A DNA stretch of 10,972 nt from JBIQLO01 sp044464175 (GCA_044464175.1 JBIQLO010000132.1:1-10972), one strand, 5' to 3'. Shown: positions 1-7,244, counted from the stretch's first letter. Made by a program: numbers and translations. The notes: generated by a model from the sequence alone, not told the origin.

Positions 1-262
1 CGTTGGCGAAATTGCAGTTGAAGAGCTTTTTGGCGCGGTCGATGGCGAGGGTTTCGATCTCATCGTAATACTTGCAGCCGCCGTAGTAGCGGGCGTTGGG
101 ATAACCCTCGGCGTATTTGTTGGTCAGGATCGACCCGGCGGCGGCCAGGACGGCGGGGGAGACGTGGTTCTCGCTGGCGATCAGCTCGAGGGTGGACTCC
201 TGGCGCTGCTTTTCCTGCTGGATCAGTTCGTAGACGGCGGGATCGGTTTCCTGAAGATTCAT
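1..262 (-). CDS. glyA: Serine hydroxymethyltransferase, N-terminal part (cut by window edge)
   Basis: Serine hydroxymethyltransferase is a cytosolic PLP enzyme that interconverts serine plus tetrahydrofolate with glycine plus 5,10-methylene-tetrahydrofolate, the main one-carbon entry point. Reading minus from ATG at 262-260, the 87 visible codons begin MNLQETDPAVYELI and contain the family hallmarks LELIASENHVSP (about residues 25-36), LTNKYAEGYPNARYYGG (about 46-62) and a CKYYDEIE-LAIDRAKKLF stretch, which are the conserved N-terminal substrate and PLP-pocket segments of GlyA. The PLP-lysine region lies beyond the window. An AGGAG ribosome binding site (269-273) sits six bases before the ATG, and a good promoter lies just upstream, so the gene is probably transcribed independently of the upstream diguanylate cyclase on the same strand. 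The gene is truncated only by the window edge; nothing suggests a pseudogene. Confidence 0.95.
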   Translation of the reverse strand, partial: MNLQETDPAVYELIQQEKQRQESTLELIASENHVSPAVLAAAGSILTNKYAEGYPNARYYGGCKYYDEIETLAIDRAKKLFNCNFAN

Positions 263-291
263 TGAGGTCTCCTGATTAATCAAAGAGGGCG

Positions 292-320
292 ATTGTACCG
301 CAAGGGGCGGGGGTTGTCAT
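292..320 (-). promoter_or_regulatory. Sigma70-type promoter of glyA
   Basis: Read on the minus strand, ATGACA (315-320, five of six matches to TTGACA) is followed after exactly 17 bases by TACAAT (292-297, five of six matches to TATAAT). The predicted transcription start is near 285, giving a leader of about 23 bases that holds the AGGAG ribosome binding site. Such a short leader leaves no room for a glycine or folate riboswitch. The promoter begins about 40 bases after the stop codon of the diguanylate cyclase gene. Confidence 0.7.
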
Positions 321-360
321 GTTGAAGGGGCGGCTTGGCCGAAGAAGCAGGCGCGATCGG

Positions 361-1665
361 TTATTCACGCTGGGCCGGGCGTTTAGTGGCGTACATGGCC
401 GCGTCGGCGCGGTGGATGAGCTGGTCGCCGGTGCTACCGTGGTCGGGATAGAGCGCCAGGCCGATGCCGGCGGAGATCGTCAGCGTTCGTCCATTCAGTT
501 CAAAAGGGGCTTCGATGGCGGCGCGAATTTTCCTGATGACGGCCTCGGCGTCGGCCTGTCCATGAATATTGTTCAGCAGAACGGTGAACTCGTCTCCGCC
601 CATCCGCGCAACGGTGTCGGAGGCCCGGACGCAGCCGGCCATGCGCTGAGCCACCTGGCGCAGCAACTGGTCGCCGATGTCGTGGCCGAAGGTGTCGTTG
701 ATGCCCTTGAAGCCGTTCAGGTCAATGTAAAGCAGGGCTATGCGTTCATCATCGCGGCGGGCCCGTTTCAGGGCGGTTTCCAGGCGGTCATGGAATACGG
801 CGCGATTGGGCAGTTCGGTCAGGGCATCGTGGCGGGCCAGATGGTGCAGGCGGATTTCCGCCTGCTTGCGTTCGATGGCGGTGGCGATCTGGGTGGAGGC
901 GAACTGGAGCAGGTCCTTGTCGGCGTCGGTGTAACCGGGTCCGGCGGCATCCGTCCGCACCACCAGGGCGCCCATGACGCCCTGGCGCGAAATCAGCGGC
1001 ACGCCGAGCCAGGCGTTGGGGCGTCCGTTGCCGTCACTCAACAGGGCTTTGCCGGTCCCGATTACCTGGGCCAGGGGAGGGTGGGCGGCCAATGGCCATT
1101 GGGATGGCTTCTCCTCCTGCTCATCGACAAAGTAGGGGAAGGAGAGGGTGTCGGCGGCGGCATCGTACCGGGCGATGAAAAAATTTTGCGCCGGCAGCAG
1201 GTCGGCGATGACCTGGTGGATCAGGCGGTAAAGATCAAACAGTCCATCGGCGTTGTAGGCCGCCTCGGAAACGCGGTAGACCGCGCTTTGAAGGCGCTGG
1301 GCGTGCTTGAGGGCGGTCACATCGCGGGCAACGGCCATGCGAAGGCGGTCGGATTCGGACCAGGAGGCGGACCACATGATGTGGACGATGCGGCCGTCCT
1401 TGCGGACATAGCGATTTTCAAAATGGAGGTGGGACTGGCCGTCCATAACGTTGGCGGCGGCATGGAGGGTCCGGGAGCGGTCCTCGGGATGGACCAGCTC
1501 GATCATGTTGCGGCCGATCAGTTCCTGGGGCGTGTAGCCCAGGAGCTGTTCGCTGGCGGCGCTGACGTAGACGTAGCGCCCCTGTTCGTCGACGACGCAG
1601 ATCATGTCGATCAGCAGGTCCATGATTTTGGGCAGCAGAGGGTGGTCCATATCGGTTTCAGGCAC
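361..1665 (-). CDS. PAS-GAF-GGDEF diguanylate cyclase
   Basis: A 434-residue soluble signalling enzyme predicted to condense two GTP into cyclic di-GMP. A PAS domain occupies about residues 10-120 (IDMICVVDEQGRYVYVSAASEQLLGY, then HPEDR near 59-63 and a VRKDGR turn). A GAF-like domain spans about 125-265. The GGDEF domain runs from about 275 to 430, opening with HHLARHDALTELPNR. The active-site loop MGGDEF (355-360) is intact, the metal-binding Asp is in YIDLNGFK (D315), and the inhibitory I-site RASD (347-350) lies exactly five residues before GGDEF, so product feedback inhibition is expected. No EAL domain and no membrane segments are visible, so it should sense an internal signal. The longest reading frame starts at GTG 1665; ATG 1650 (residue 6) is an alternative. 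Neither has a clear Shine-Dalgarno sequence, so the exact start is uncertain. Confidence 0.93.
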   Translation of the reverse strand: MPETDMDHPLLPKIMDLLIDMICVVDEQGRYVYVSAASEQLLGYTPQELIGRNMIELVHPEDRSRTLHAAANVMDGQSHLHFENRYVRKDGRIVHIMWSASWSESDRLRMAVARDVTALKHAQRLQSAVYRVSEAAYNADGLFDLYRLIHQVIADLLPAQNFFIARYDAAADTLSFPYFVDEQEEKPSQWPLAAHPPLAQVIGTGKALLSDGNGRPNAWLGVPLISRQGVMGALVVRTDAAGPGYTDADKDLLQFASTQIATAIERKQAEIRLHHLARHDALTELPNRAVFHDRLETALKRARRDDERIALLYIDLNGFKGINDTFGHDIGDQLLRQVAQRMAGCVRASDTVARMGGDEFTVLLNNIHGQADAEAVIRKIRAAIEAPFELNGRTLTISAGIGLALYPDHGSTGDQLIHRADAAMYATKRPAQRE

Positions 1666-2048
1666 TGTCGTCGATCATTTTCCATGAATCGTGGGGCGGC
1701 GTCCATAGCGGGCGGGAATGAGAATTCCCTGGAGCGCGGGGCGGTATGCGGGGTGTGGCCCTGCTCCACAGATTTCATCACCGGGTTTGAATCGCGGTGG
1801 GCCAGGGCCCGCCTGCGGGTTGAAGGGTTGTTGATGCCCGCAACCCAGGGGCAAAAGTAGGGAGTTTTCCTGTTTTTTGTTTCCCACGTGACGGGATCGG
1901 GCGTATAAGAAAAGCATTGCCATTCGGGACCAGAGCCGCCGGGCGGGCCGATGTCCGCCTTGGGTGCTGATCACGTCGATCGAATGACCCATGGCAATTT
2001 CACATGAACCGCGGTTGGGCGGCGGCAAATTCTCGAAAGGAGAACCTG
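1666..2048. other. Divergent intergenic region with short inverted repeats
   Basis: This 383-bp stretch separates the minus-strand cyclase from the plus-strand SUFU-domain gene and must carry both start regions. I find no convincing gene: the reading frames crossing it lack plausible start signals and protein-like composition. Visible structure includes a CCCGC-CT-GCGGG palindrome (1808-1819) and a GGGTTG/CAACCC inverted repeat (1825-1830 with 1841-1846), where a second GGGTTG copy (1817-1822) could pair with the same right arm. A T-rich patch (1865-1882) is followed by a CACGTG palindrome (1885-1890). No strong promoter stands out for the cyclase. Confidence 0.6.
1881..1909 (+). promoter_or_regulatory. 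Weak candidate promoter for the SUFU-domain gene
   Basis: TATAAG at 1904-1909 matches a -10 element in five of six positions. The hexamer 17 bases upstream (1881-1886, TTCCCA) is a poor -35, and TTGTTT (1877-1882) is 21 bases away, which is too far. It is the best plus-strand candidate before the gene, and would give a leader of roughly 130 bases. It is offered as a tentative assignment only. Confidence 0.25.
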
Positions 2049-2672
2049 ATGGCAATGGACCCCTCGAAGGAGGACAGGGCGGATGAGTGGTACAAGAAGA
2101 AGTCGGAATTGATGGAGGCAGCGCTGGGCAGGGAGCACGATAGGGTCATGCACGCCATCATTCCCTACGCAGTCGGCGGGGCGCTGGATTTGTACTACTA
2201 TCCTCATGGTATTCCCGGGACGGCCATCGCGACCAAGGAATTGTCCGACCTGCCGGCTGAGGGATCGGCAAACAATGTATTCCGCTGCTACGAACTGGTG
2301 ATGTTCACGCGCCATCCGCTGGACCTGGAATCGGTCCGTGACGGCCGGACGGACTTTGCCCGGGCGCATTCGACCATCAACCGGATCCTGAATCCCATCG
2401 CCCGCTACAGCGCCGATGCCAAATTGAATCCGCATGAGACGTGCGAATTTCCGGCCGATATGAAGCATGTTGGCGGCCGATGCCTGATCTTTGACGCCCT
2501 GCCTTGCCCCTCGGCCGGCGCGGCGGAGGGGTTTGGCCTGCTACTGCTGATCGAAATCTTCCGCTCCGAAATGCAATTCGCCCAGCGCCAGGGCGGGGGC
2601 AAGCTGATCGAGCGGCTCAAGGCCAACGGGCACTATCCTTATTCCGATCTGGATCGGAAGCCGGTGGCTTGA
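2049..2672 (+). CDS. Suppressor-of-fused (SUFU) domain protein
   Basis: A 207-residue cytosolic protein without signal peptide or membrane segment, recognised from its family pattern. It has a central CYELVMFTRH (80-89), then ILNPIARYS (113-121) and LNPHETCEFP (126-135), CLIFDALP (145-152), the block LLLIEIFRSEMQFAQRQG (165-182), and the ending GHYPYSDLDRKPV (194-206). I associate the FRSEM and YPYSDLDR blocks with bacterial members of the SUFU family. Animal SUFU regulates Hedgehog signalling; bacterial members have no settled function, although some relatives are immunity proteins of polymorphic toxin systems. No toxin gene is visible beside this one. The start at 2049 is preferred over an in-frame upstream ATG at 2004 because GAAAGGAG (2035-2042) lies six bases before it. 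The gene stands alone, divergent from the cyclase and convergent with the oxidoreductase gene. Confidence 0.75.
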   Translation: MAMDPSKEDRADEWYKKKSELMEAALGREHDRVMHAIIPYAVGGALDLYYYPHGIPGTAIATKELSDLPAEGSANNVFRCYELVMFTRHPLDLESVRDGRTDFARAHSTINRILNPIARYSADAKLNPHETCEFPADMKHVGGRCLIFDALPCPSAGAAEGFGLLLLIEIFRSEMQFAQRQGGGKLIERLKANGHYPYSDLDRKPVA

Positions 2673-2678
2673 GCCCCG

Positions 2679-2725
2679 GACCGTTTGCCGTGCTCCCCGG
2701 TTAAGGCACGATTCACCCTACGGTC
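2679..2725. terminator. Candidate bidirectional terminator between convergent genes
   Basis: The 51-bp gap between two converging genes contains nested complementary arms: outer GACCGT (2679-2684) with ACGGTC (2720-2725), and inner CGTGC (2689-2693) with GCACG (2706-2710). The right outer arm runs into the stop codon of the oxidoreductase gene (2724-2726). There is no T-run on either side, so classical intrinsic termination is not clearly supported; the position between convergent ends is the main argument. Confidence 0.35.
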
Positions 2726-5700
2726 AGATTGCCCGGCCGGGGTTGCGGAGGGTGTCCAGCACGGAGGGGCGGGGCGTGGATTCAGCGGCGTTGGGGGACA
2801 GCTCGGCCTCGACGCGGGCGCGGACGGCCTCCTGCTTGGGATAGCGCACCTCCCGGTAGCCGGTCACTTCCTCCGGGCAGGTGAGCAGGCGCAGGGCCTG
2901 GGCGTAGGCCGCATCAGAATCGAGACGGAGGCGGTCCAGGAGGCTCACATACCAGTCGCGGAAGGCGGTTTCGCGCTTGTGCCAGCCGGGAAGGCGGCGG
3001 ACGAACTTGAGGTGACGGACGATCTGGAGCTGCCAGTCGCGGGTGGTGAGTTTAAGGCGAATGCGCAGCTTGCCAATATTGAACTCGGGATTGGTGTGAT
3101 GGCGGTAGACCAGGCGGTCGCCGTTGGCCACATCGACGGCATATTTGGTGATGTCGCGCTGCTTCTTTTCGTACCGGGTGAGCAGGTAGGAGACGTAGGG
3201 TTCATCCTTGATGAGGGTCACCTTGGCCAGATTCCAGATGGCCGCGACGGTGGCGGCATACTGGCGGTCGACCGAATCCTGGCGGTAGATGGCCATGATG
3301 CGCTCGGCGTACCGGCGGGCCAGGCGGTGGTCCTGGTACTGAATCAGGTCGTAGAGGCGGAGGGCCAGGTCGAACTTGGCTTTTTCCGGCAGGTCGGGCA
3401 TCTGCTTCATGGACCACTGGACCAGCTTCTCGAATCGGTCGGCCCAGCGGCGGCCGCGGAGGCGGGTCTTGCGGAGGATGCGGACCTTGTTGGTCAGGAG
3501 CTGTTCCCAGGTTTCGGGCTGGGGCTGATTCGGGATCGCGCGGGGCTCGAGGGCGAGCTTCCGGCCGATGTTGAAGGCCTTGAGGTTCTTGCGGTGGTCC
3601 CGGCGGATGGTGTCCTTGATGGCCCAGGCAATGGAGTGAGCCGAGACGGGGATCAGCCCGAGTTGGTAGGCCGCCCCAAGCATCATGATGTTGGCAAACT
3701 GCTTGGAGCCGAGGCGTTTTTCGCACAGATCGGCCAGGTTCTTGGCGTAGGACCACTCGGCGTTGCAGTGTTCGAGCACCTCATCGCGCAACTGTTCGGG
3801 GCTGAAGTTGTCCTTGCCCAGGAGGTTATAAACCGTGTTCTGCTTGTGAAGGTTGAGAACGGCGGCGGTGTGGTCCTTGGAGGCCACGCGGAATTGCTCG
3901 CGGGGGTCGATGGCGCGGGCGGCCTCCAAAATATCGATTCCCAATAGCAAATCGGCCCGCCCGTAAGGAATCGACGCCGTGGTGGCGACAGCGGAATTCG
4001 GGCTGGACATCCCTTGGCCGGAACCCGATTCCTTGATGAACGTGATCTGGGCGAAGACGCCGCCGTTGCGGATGGCCAGGCCCTTTTTGTCTTGAAAGAG
4101 GGTGGTGTAGCCCTGTTTGTGGCCGGCACGAATGAGGATGGCGCCGACGACGCCGATGCCCATGCCGCCGACGCCGCTGATGTGGGCGCGCCAGGTCTGA
4201 CCGGGGGTGTCCAGAGGGCGGACCCAGCTCGGGTCGGGGAGTTTGTCCAGGTTCATCCTGGGCAGGGAGTAGCGCTTGCGCTTTTTACGGAGAACGGTGA
4301 CCTGCTCAAAACTGGGGCAGGGCTTGATATGCGTGCCGTAGTCGTTGGAGACTCGGACGCGCTCGCAGGCGCCGTCATTGACGCACCAGGTCAGGTCGGT
4401 GTCGATTTTGGGGCCGTAGTCGGTGGGGATGGAGGCCAACCCGGGGCAGGCGGTCTGCTTGGTGCATTCCAGGCAGTTTTCACACACCTCGGGCGTGATG
4501 TTCATGTGGGTCTTTTTGGGCAGATATCCCTTCTCCTTGATGATCTGCCGCTCTTTCTTGAACTCCTTGCGGTGGTAGGTGATGCCGCATTCCTTGTCGG
4601 CGATGACGATCTTGACGCCGTCGCTGAGGATGGTCTTTTCCAGGACGCTGTAGTAGGTGGCCCGGTCGTCGGGGCGGAGCTTGGTGACGGTCAGGGGGCT
4701 GGTGCCGGCCATGCCGCGGGTGATTTCCTCGATATCCTGGATGTAGGAGCGGTTGCCCAGGACATCCAGCTCGGTGCCGGCGTGTTCCTGGTGCCCGGTC
4801 ATGGCGGTGGTCTTGTTCTCCAGGATGATGAAGGTGATGTCCTGGTTGGCCTTGATGGCGTTGGAGATGGCAATCTGGCCGGAGTGGAAGAATGTGCCAT
4901 CGCCCATGAAGACGATCTGCTTGTTGGTGATGAACGGGTCGATGCCGCTGCCCGTGCCGCCGCCCAGGCCCATGCCGGAGTAGTTGTGCATGAGGGATTC
5001 GGTGGGAGCGAACATGAGCATGGTGTAGCAGCCGGTGTCGCCGTGGGCGACCAGATCGACCGGGCCCATGCCGTGGTGCTTCATCATGTACTTGGGATCG
5101 AGAAGGTTCTGCCGCAGCTCCAGGAGGGTGGCGGAGCTGTCACGGTGGGGGCAGCCGGGGCAGAAGGTGGGGGTGCGAGGGACGATGGTTTCGGCCACCA
5201 CATCGAGTTTGGGCTTGCTGGCGGCGCGGAGCTGCTTCAGTTCGGCTGAGAGACGCCCGTTGCGCAGGTGGGGGGGGATTTTCTCGGTGGCCTGGAACAG
5301 GGGGATGAGGCACTGGGCCAGAACGGAGAAGTTGAGGCCGCGGGTGTCAGGGATGCCGGGGCGGCGCCGGCCGTCGGGGGCGTCGGGGAACGCCTTGCCG
5401 AAGAGGCGGGCCGAGAGTTCCGCTCCCTGGGTGGTGGGCAGTTCGCGGGCGGCGGCGTCACGAATGTTCTTTTCCAGAAAGCCGCGGCGCTCCTCAATGA
5501 CGATCATCTGGTCGCAGAGTTTGGAGAATTCGCTGACCAGTTCGATGTCCACGGGATAGCTCATCCCCATGCGAAGAATGGGAAATTGCCCTTCGAGGCC
5601 CAGGTCATGGAGGACATGGCGCAGGTAGGGGGCGGCCATGCCGGTGACGATGAAGCCCAGTGGGGCGCTGGCCGTGGGCGATTGGGCGTCGGCCGGTTCA

Positions 5701-6452
5701 ATGCGATTGATGCCCAGTTCCCGGGCGGCCTGGATGGTGGCGGCGTAGCGTTCGGCGGTCTGGAGTTCCTTCTGCCAGGTGCGGGGAGGGAGGAGGACGG
5801 TCTTCTGGACCGGGATGTTTTGGGTCTCCAGCGCGATGCGCTGATTGGTGTTGAGGGTGGGCCACTGGTTGGGATGGCACTGAACGGTGCCGCCGCCGTC
5901 GGCCTGCGAGACGGTGACGATGTAGCCGACATAAAGGCCGGCGGCCTGGGAGAGCTTGAAGGAGAGATTGATCCAGTCTTTCACTTCCTGGGGCGTGCCG
6001 GGTTCCACCACGGGCATGCGGAGGTGTTCAAAAAGAAAGCGGGAATCGGCCGGGACTTGGGTGGAATCGCACCAGGGGTCTTCGCCGCTGATAATGACCG
6101 CGCCCCCTTCGGGGTGGGCCCCGGCCAGGGTGCCCAGGGCAAGGGCGTCGGCGGCGACATGGGTGCCCACGCTCTTGAAGGCGGCGATGGCACGGCAGGG
6201 GGCCATCTGCGAACCGTTGACGGCCGCGACGCTCAGAGCCTCATTGTTGGCTTGGAAGGCGCGAATCCCTTTTTCCTGGAGGAGAGGGGCAATGTCGCCC
6301 AGGCAGTCGAAGAAGCCGGCGACGGGGGAGCCGGGGTAGCCGGTCAGGAGATGGACACCGCCATCGACCTCCAAGGCCCCTTTGACCAGAAGTTCATTGC
6401 CATTAAAGATTTCCCGCCCGGAATCGAGAAGGAATCGGGGATCGGTTGCCAT
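2724..6452 (-). CDS. Fused indolepyruvate-type 2-oxoacid:ferredoxin oxidoreductase (IorA-IorB in one chain)
   Basis: A 1242-residue cytosolic enzyme predicted to decarboxylate aryl-pyruvates such as indolepyruvate oxidatively to acyl-CoA and reduce ferredoxin, as in anaerobic aromatic amino-acid breakdown. From M1 at 6452: a pyrimidine-binding transketolase-like domain (about 10-220, LTGYPGSPVAGF near 36-47, NNEALS near 69-74); a linking domain; and the TPP-binding domain (about 430-620) with CPGCPHR (431-437), GDTGCY, GDG (517-519) and a paired Asn (546). A ferredoxin-like segment follows with Cys at 657, 660, 663, 669, 690, 696 and 712. Then come the gamma (IorB-like) domain starting ISGVGGMGIG (about 758-767) and an all-helical C-terminal region of the DUF6537 type (about 970-1200). 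A GTG at 6539 would add 29 residues, but that extension has no ribosome site and no family character; ATG 6452 has a weak GGAAAGG 10 bases upstream. Substrate choice cannot be read from sequence. Confidence 0.9.
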   Translation of the reverse strand: MATDPRFLLDSGREIFNGNELLVKGALEVDGGVHLLTGYPGSPVAGFFDCLGDIAPLLQEKGIRAFQANNEALSVAAVNGSQMAPCRAIAAFKSVGTHVAADALALGTLAGAHPEGGAVIISGEDPWCDSTQVPADSRFLFEHLRMPVVEPGTPQEVKDWINLSFKLSQAAGLYVGYIVTVSQADGGGTVQCHPNQWPTLNTNQRIALETQNIPVQKTVLLPPRTWQKELQTAERYAATIQAARELGINRIEPADAQSPTASAPLGFIVTGMAAPYLRHVLHDLGLEGQFPILRMGMSYPVDIELVSEFSKLCDQMIVIEERRGFLEKNIRDAAARELPTTQGAELSARLFGKAFPDAPDGRRRPGIPDTRGLNFSVLAQCLIPLFQATEKIPPHLRNGRLSAELKQLRAASKPKLDVVAETIVPRTPTFCPGCPHRDSSATLLELRQNLLDPKYMMKHHGMGPVDLVAHGDTGCYTMLMFAPTESLMHNYSGMGLGGGTGSGIDPFITNKQIVFMGDGTFFHSGQIAISNAIKANQDITFIILENKTTAMTGHQEHAGTELDVLGNRSYIQDIEEITRGMAGTSPLTVTKLRPDDRATYYSVLEKTILSDGVKIVIADKECGITYHRKEFKKERQIIKEKGYLPKKTHMNITPEVCENCLECTKQTACPGLASIPTDYGPKIDTDLTWCVNDGACERVRVSNDYGTHIKPCPSFEQVTVLRKKRKRYSLPRMNLDKLPDPSWVRPLDTPGQTWRAHISGVGGMGIGVVGAILIRAGHKQGYTTLFQDKKGLAIRNGGVFAQITFIKESGSGQGMSSPNSAVATTASIPYGRADLLLGIDILEAARAIDPREQFRVASKDHTAAVLNLHKQNTVYNLLGKDNFSPEQLRDEVLEHCNAEWSYAKNLADLCEKRLGSKQFANIMMLGAAYQLGLIPVSAHSIAWAIKDTIRRDHRKNLKAFNIGRKLALEPRAIPNQPQPETWEQLLTNKVRILRKTRLRGRRWADRFEKLVQWSMKQMPDLPEKAKFDLALRLYDLIQYQDHRLARRYAERIMAIYRQDSVDRQYAATVAAIWNLAKVTLIKDEPYVSYLLTRYEKKQRDITKYAVDVANGDRLVYRHHTNPEFNIGKLRIRLKLTTRDWQLQIVRHLKFVRRLPGWHKRETAFRDWYVSLLDRLRLDSDAAYAQALRLLTCPEEVTGYREVRYPKQEAVRARVEAELSPNAAESTPRPSVLDTLRNPGRAI

Positions 6453-6600
6453 TGCCAGCCTGCCTTTCCGCGGGAAGAGCGGTTTCGCTCTTTCGGCATG
6501 GCTTATGATCCGAAGATCACAGGAGACGCCGTTTTGCACCGCAGCTTGAGACTCTTGGTCCGGGCGGGAGATAAAGGCCGGCCGGACCGGAAATCAAATT
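6453..6600 (-). promoter_or_regulatory. Structured 5' leader of the oxidoreductase gene (three hairpins)
   Basis: Read as minus-strand RNA, the leader carries three inverted repeats. The first is GGTCCGG (6582-6588) with CCGGACC (6557-6563). The second is GTGATC-TTCG-GATCAT (6505-6520), a stem closed by the very stable C(UUCG)G tetraloop. The third is a perfect seven-base stem AAGAGCG/CGCTCTT with a four-base loop (6475-6492), whose 3' edge lies just before the purine-rich GGAAAGG ahead of the start codon. None has a following U-run, so they look more like translational or processing elements than terminators. I do not recognise a known riboswitch class. Confidence 0.4.
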
Positions 6601-6603
6601 CAC
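6517..6603 (-). CDS. Possible 28-residue leader ORF upstream of the oxidoreductase gene
   Basis: A short frame starts at GTG 6603-6601 with AAGGA (6610-6614) six bases before it, a good ribosome-site spacing, and encodes a peptide beginning MNLISGPAGLYLPPG. Its TGA stop (6517-6519) falls inside the 5' arm of the UUCG hairpin at 6505-6520. The peptide has no homology I recognise and contains only one Tyr and no Trp or Phe, so classic aromatic attenuation is not indicated. Such frames arise easily by chance in high-GC DNA; the ribosome site and the hairpin overlap are the only support. Confidence 0.22.
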   Translation of the reverse strand: MNLISGPAGLYLPPGPRVSSCGAKRRLL

Positions 6604-6643
6604 GCTGCTTCCTTATCGGACGATTCCGGGGAAGCGGGTGACT

Positions 6644-6649
6644 ATTGTA
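6644..6649 (-). promoter_or_regulatory. Candidate -10 element for the oxidoreductase transcript
   Basis: TACAAT on the minus strand is identical to the -10 of the well-supported glyA promoter in this window. No recognisable -35 lies 16-18 bases upstream (about 6666-6673), so the assignment is weak. If real, transcription would begin near 6637 and the leader would be about 185 bases, including all three hairpins and the short leader ORF. Confidence 0.3.
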
Positions 6650-6744
6650 GCCGCAAACTCCGGGAATGGGAGGGGGTGGGGAAATTTAGCAAGGCACGGA
6701 GGGATGGAGGAAAACTTGGAGCCCTCTCTTCGTGCCCATCTAGT

Positions 6745-7152
6745 TTACTCTTCCATCCAATCCTGGGTGCGGTTGAAGTAGAGGGCGCCCTCGAACCAGC
6801 CGGAGACGCTCTGGCGGCAGCGGAGAAGGGTGCAGGCGACGCGGAGGGTCTGGCCGTCGGCGGCGGGGATTTCGACGATGCCGCCGTGGCCCAGCGGGAG
6901 GCGGTGTGGGGTGATGAAGCCCAGGCCGCGGCAGTGGAGGTCGTGGGTGTAAATCTCGCGCGGCGGGGCGTGGTTGTCACTGTAGAGATACAGCAGGGCT
7001 CTGGTGCGGAAGGGAAGGCGGGCGAGCTTGCGGCGGTTGCGCCCGTCGTAGCGGCCGGTTTCCAGGGCAGAGAGAATCACCCGGGCTTCGGGCGGCCAGT
7101 CGGCCATGGACGCCATCGGCACGGGAGATGGTTTGGTCAGGCACATGGACAT
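6745..7152 (-). CDS. PilZ-domain protein, predicted cyclic di-GMP receptor
   Basis: A 135-residue soluble protein. After a variable N-terminal 35 residues it shows the PilZ pattern: an RxxxR motif in RRKLARLPF (R41, R45), a beta-rich stretch LLYLYS, then HDLHCRGLGFIT (70-81) at the place of the usual D/NxSxxG signature. This is followed by LPLGHGGIVEIP and CTLLRCR...GWFEGALYF, matching the later barrel strands. PilZ domains bind cyclic di-GMP through the two Arg of RxxxR and the D/NxSxxG loop, and then alter a partner. Here Asp71 and Gly76 are kept but the Ser position is His73, so binding may be changed. The start ATG 7152 has GGAG seven bases upstream; a second ATG lies two codons in. It shares strand with the dihydrolipoyl dehydrogenase upstream (207 bp away) and the oxidoreductase downstream (292 bp away), gaps that argue against tight operon coupling. 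Confidence 0.8.
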   Translation of the reverse strand: MSMCLTKPSPVPMASMADWPPEARVILSALETGRYDGRNRRKLARLPFRTRALLYLYSDNHAPPREIYTHDLHCRGLGFITPHRLPLGHGGIVEIPAADGQTLRVACTLLRCRQSVSGWFEGALYFNRTQDWMEE

Positions 7153-7244
7153 GAGAGGACTCCGTCGAAAGGTTCCACTCAGGAAATACGATTGAATTGC
7201 GCCATGTGCAAACGAAATTCAATGATTATGCAGCTTCAAATTAC

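Noticed and set aside
263..291. Glycine or folate riboswitch in the glyA leader
   Set aside because: The predicted leader is only about 23 bases, far too short for either aptamer.
319..1860. A 513-codon open frame on the plus strand, opposite the diguanylate cyclase
   Set aside because: Its product is Gly/Val-rich without any domain, and it lies antisense to a clear PAS-GAF-GGDEF protein. Long antisense frames are expected in high-GC genes because stop codons are avoided on the opposite strand.
1971..2468. Minus-strand frame opposite the SUFU-domain gene
   Set aside because: No domain, no ribosome site, and the plus-strand frame shows recognisable family blocks.
6453..6539. Starting the oxidoreductase at the upstream GTG (6539)
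   Set aside because: The added 29 residues have no family resemblance and no ribosome site precedes the GTG, while the region forms stable hairpins better explained as leader RNA.
2685..6641. Three long plus-strand frames (about 411-457 codons) covering most of the oxidoreductase gene
   Set aside because: They are Gly/Ala/Val/Asp-rich shadows with no recognisable motifs and mirror the minus-strand gene, which has many conserved catalytic motifs.
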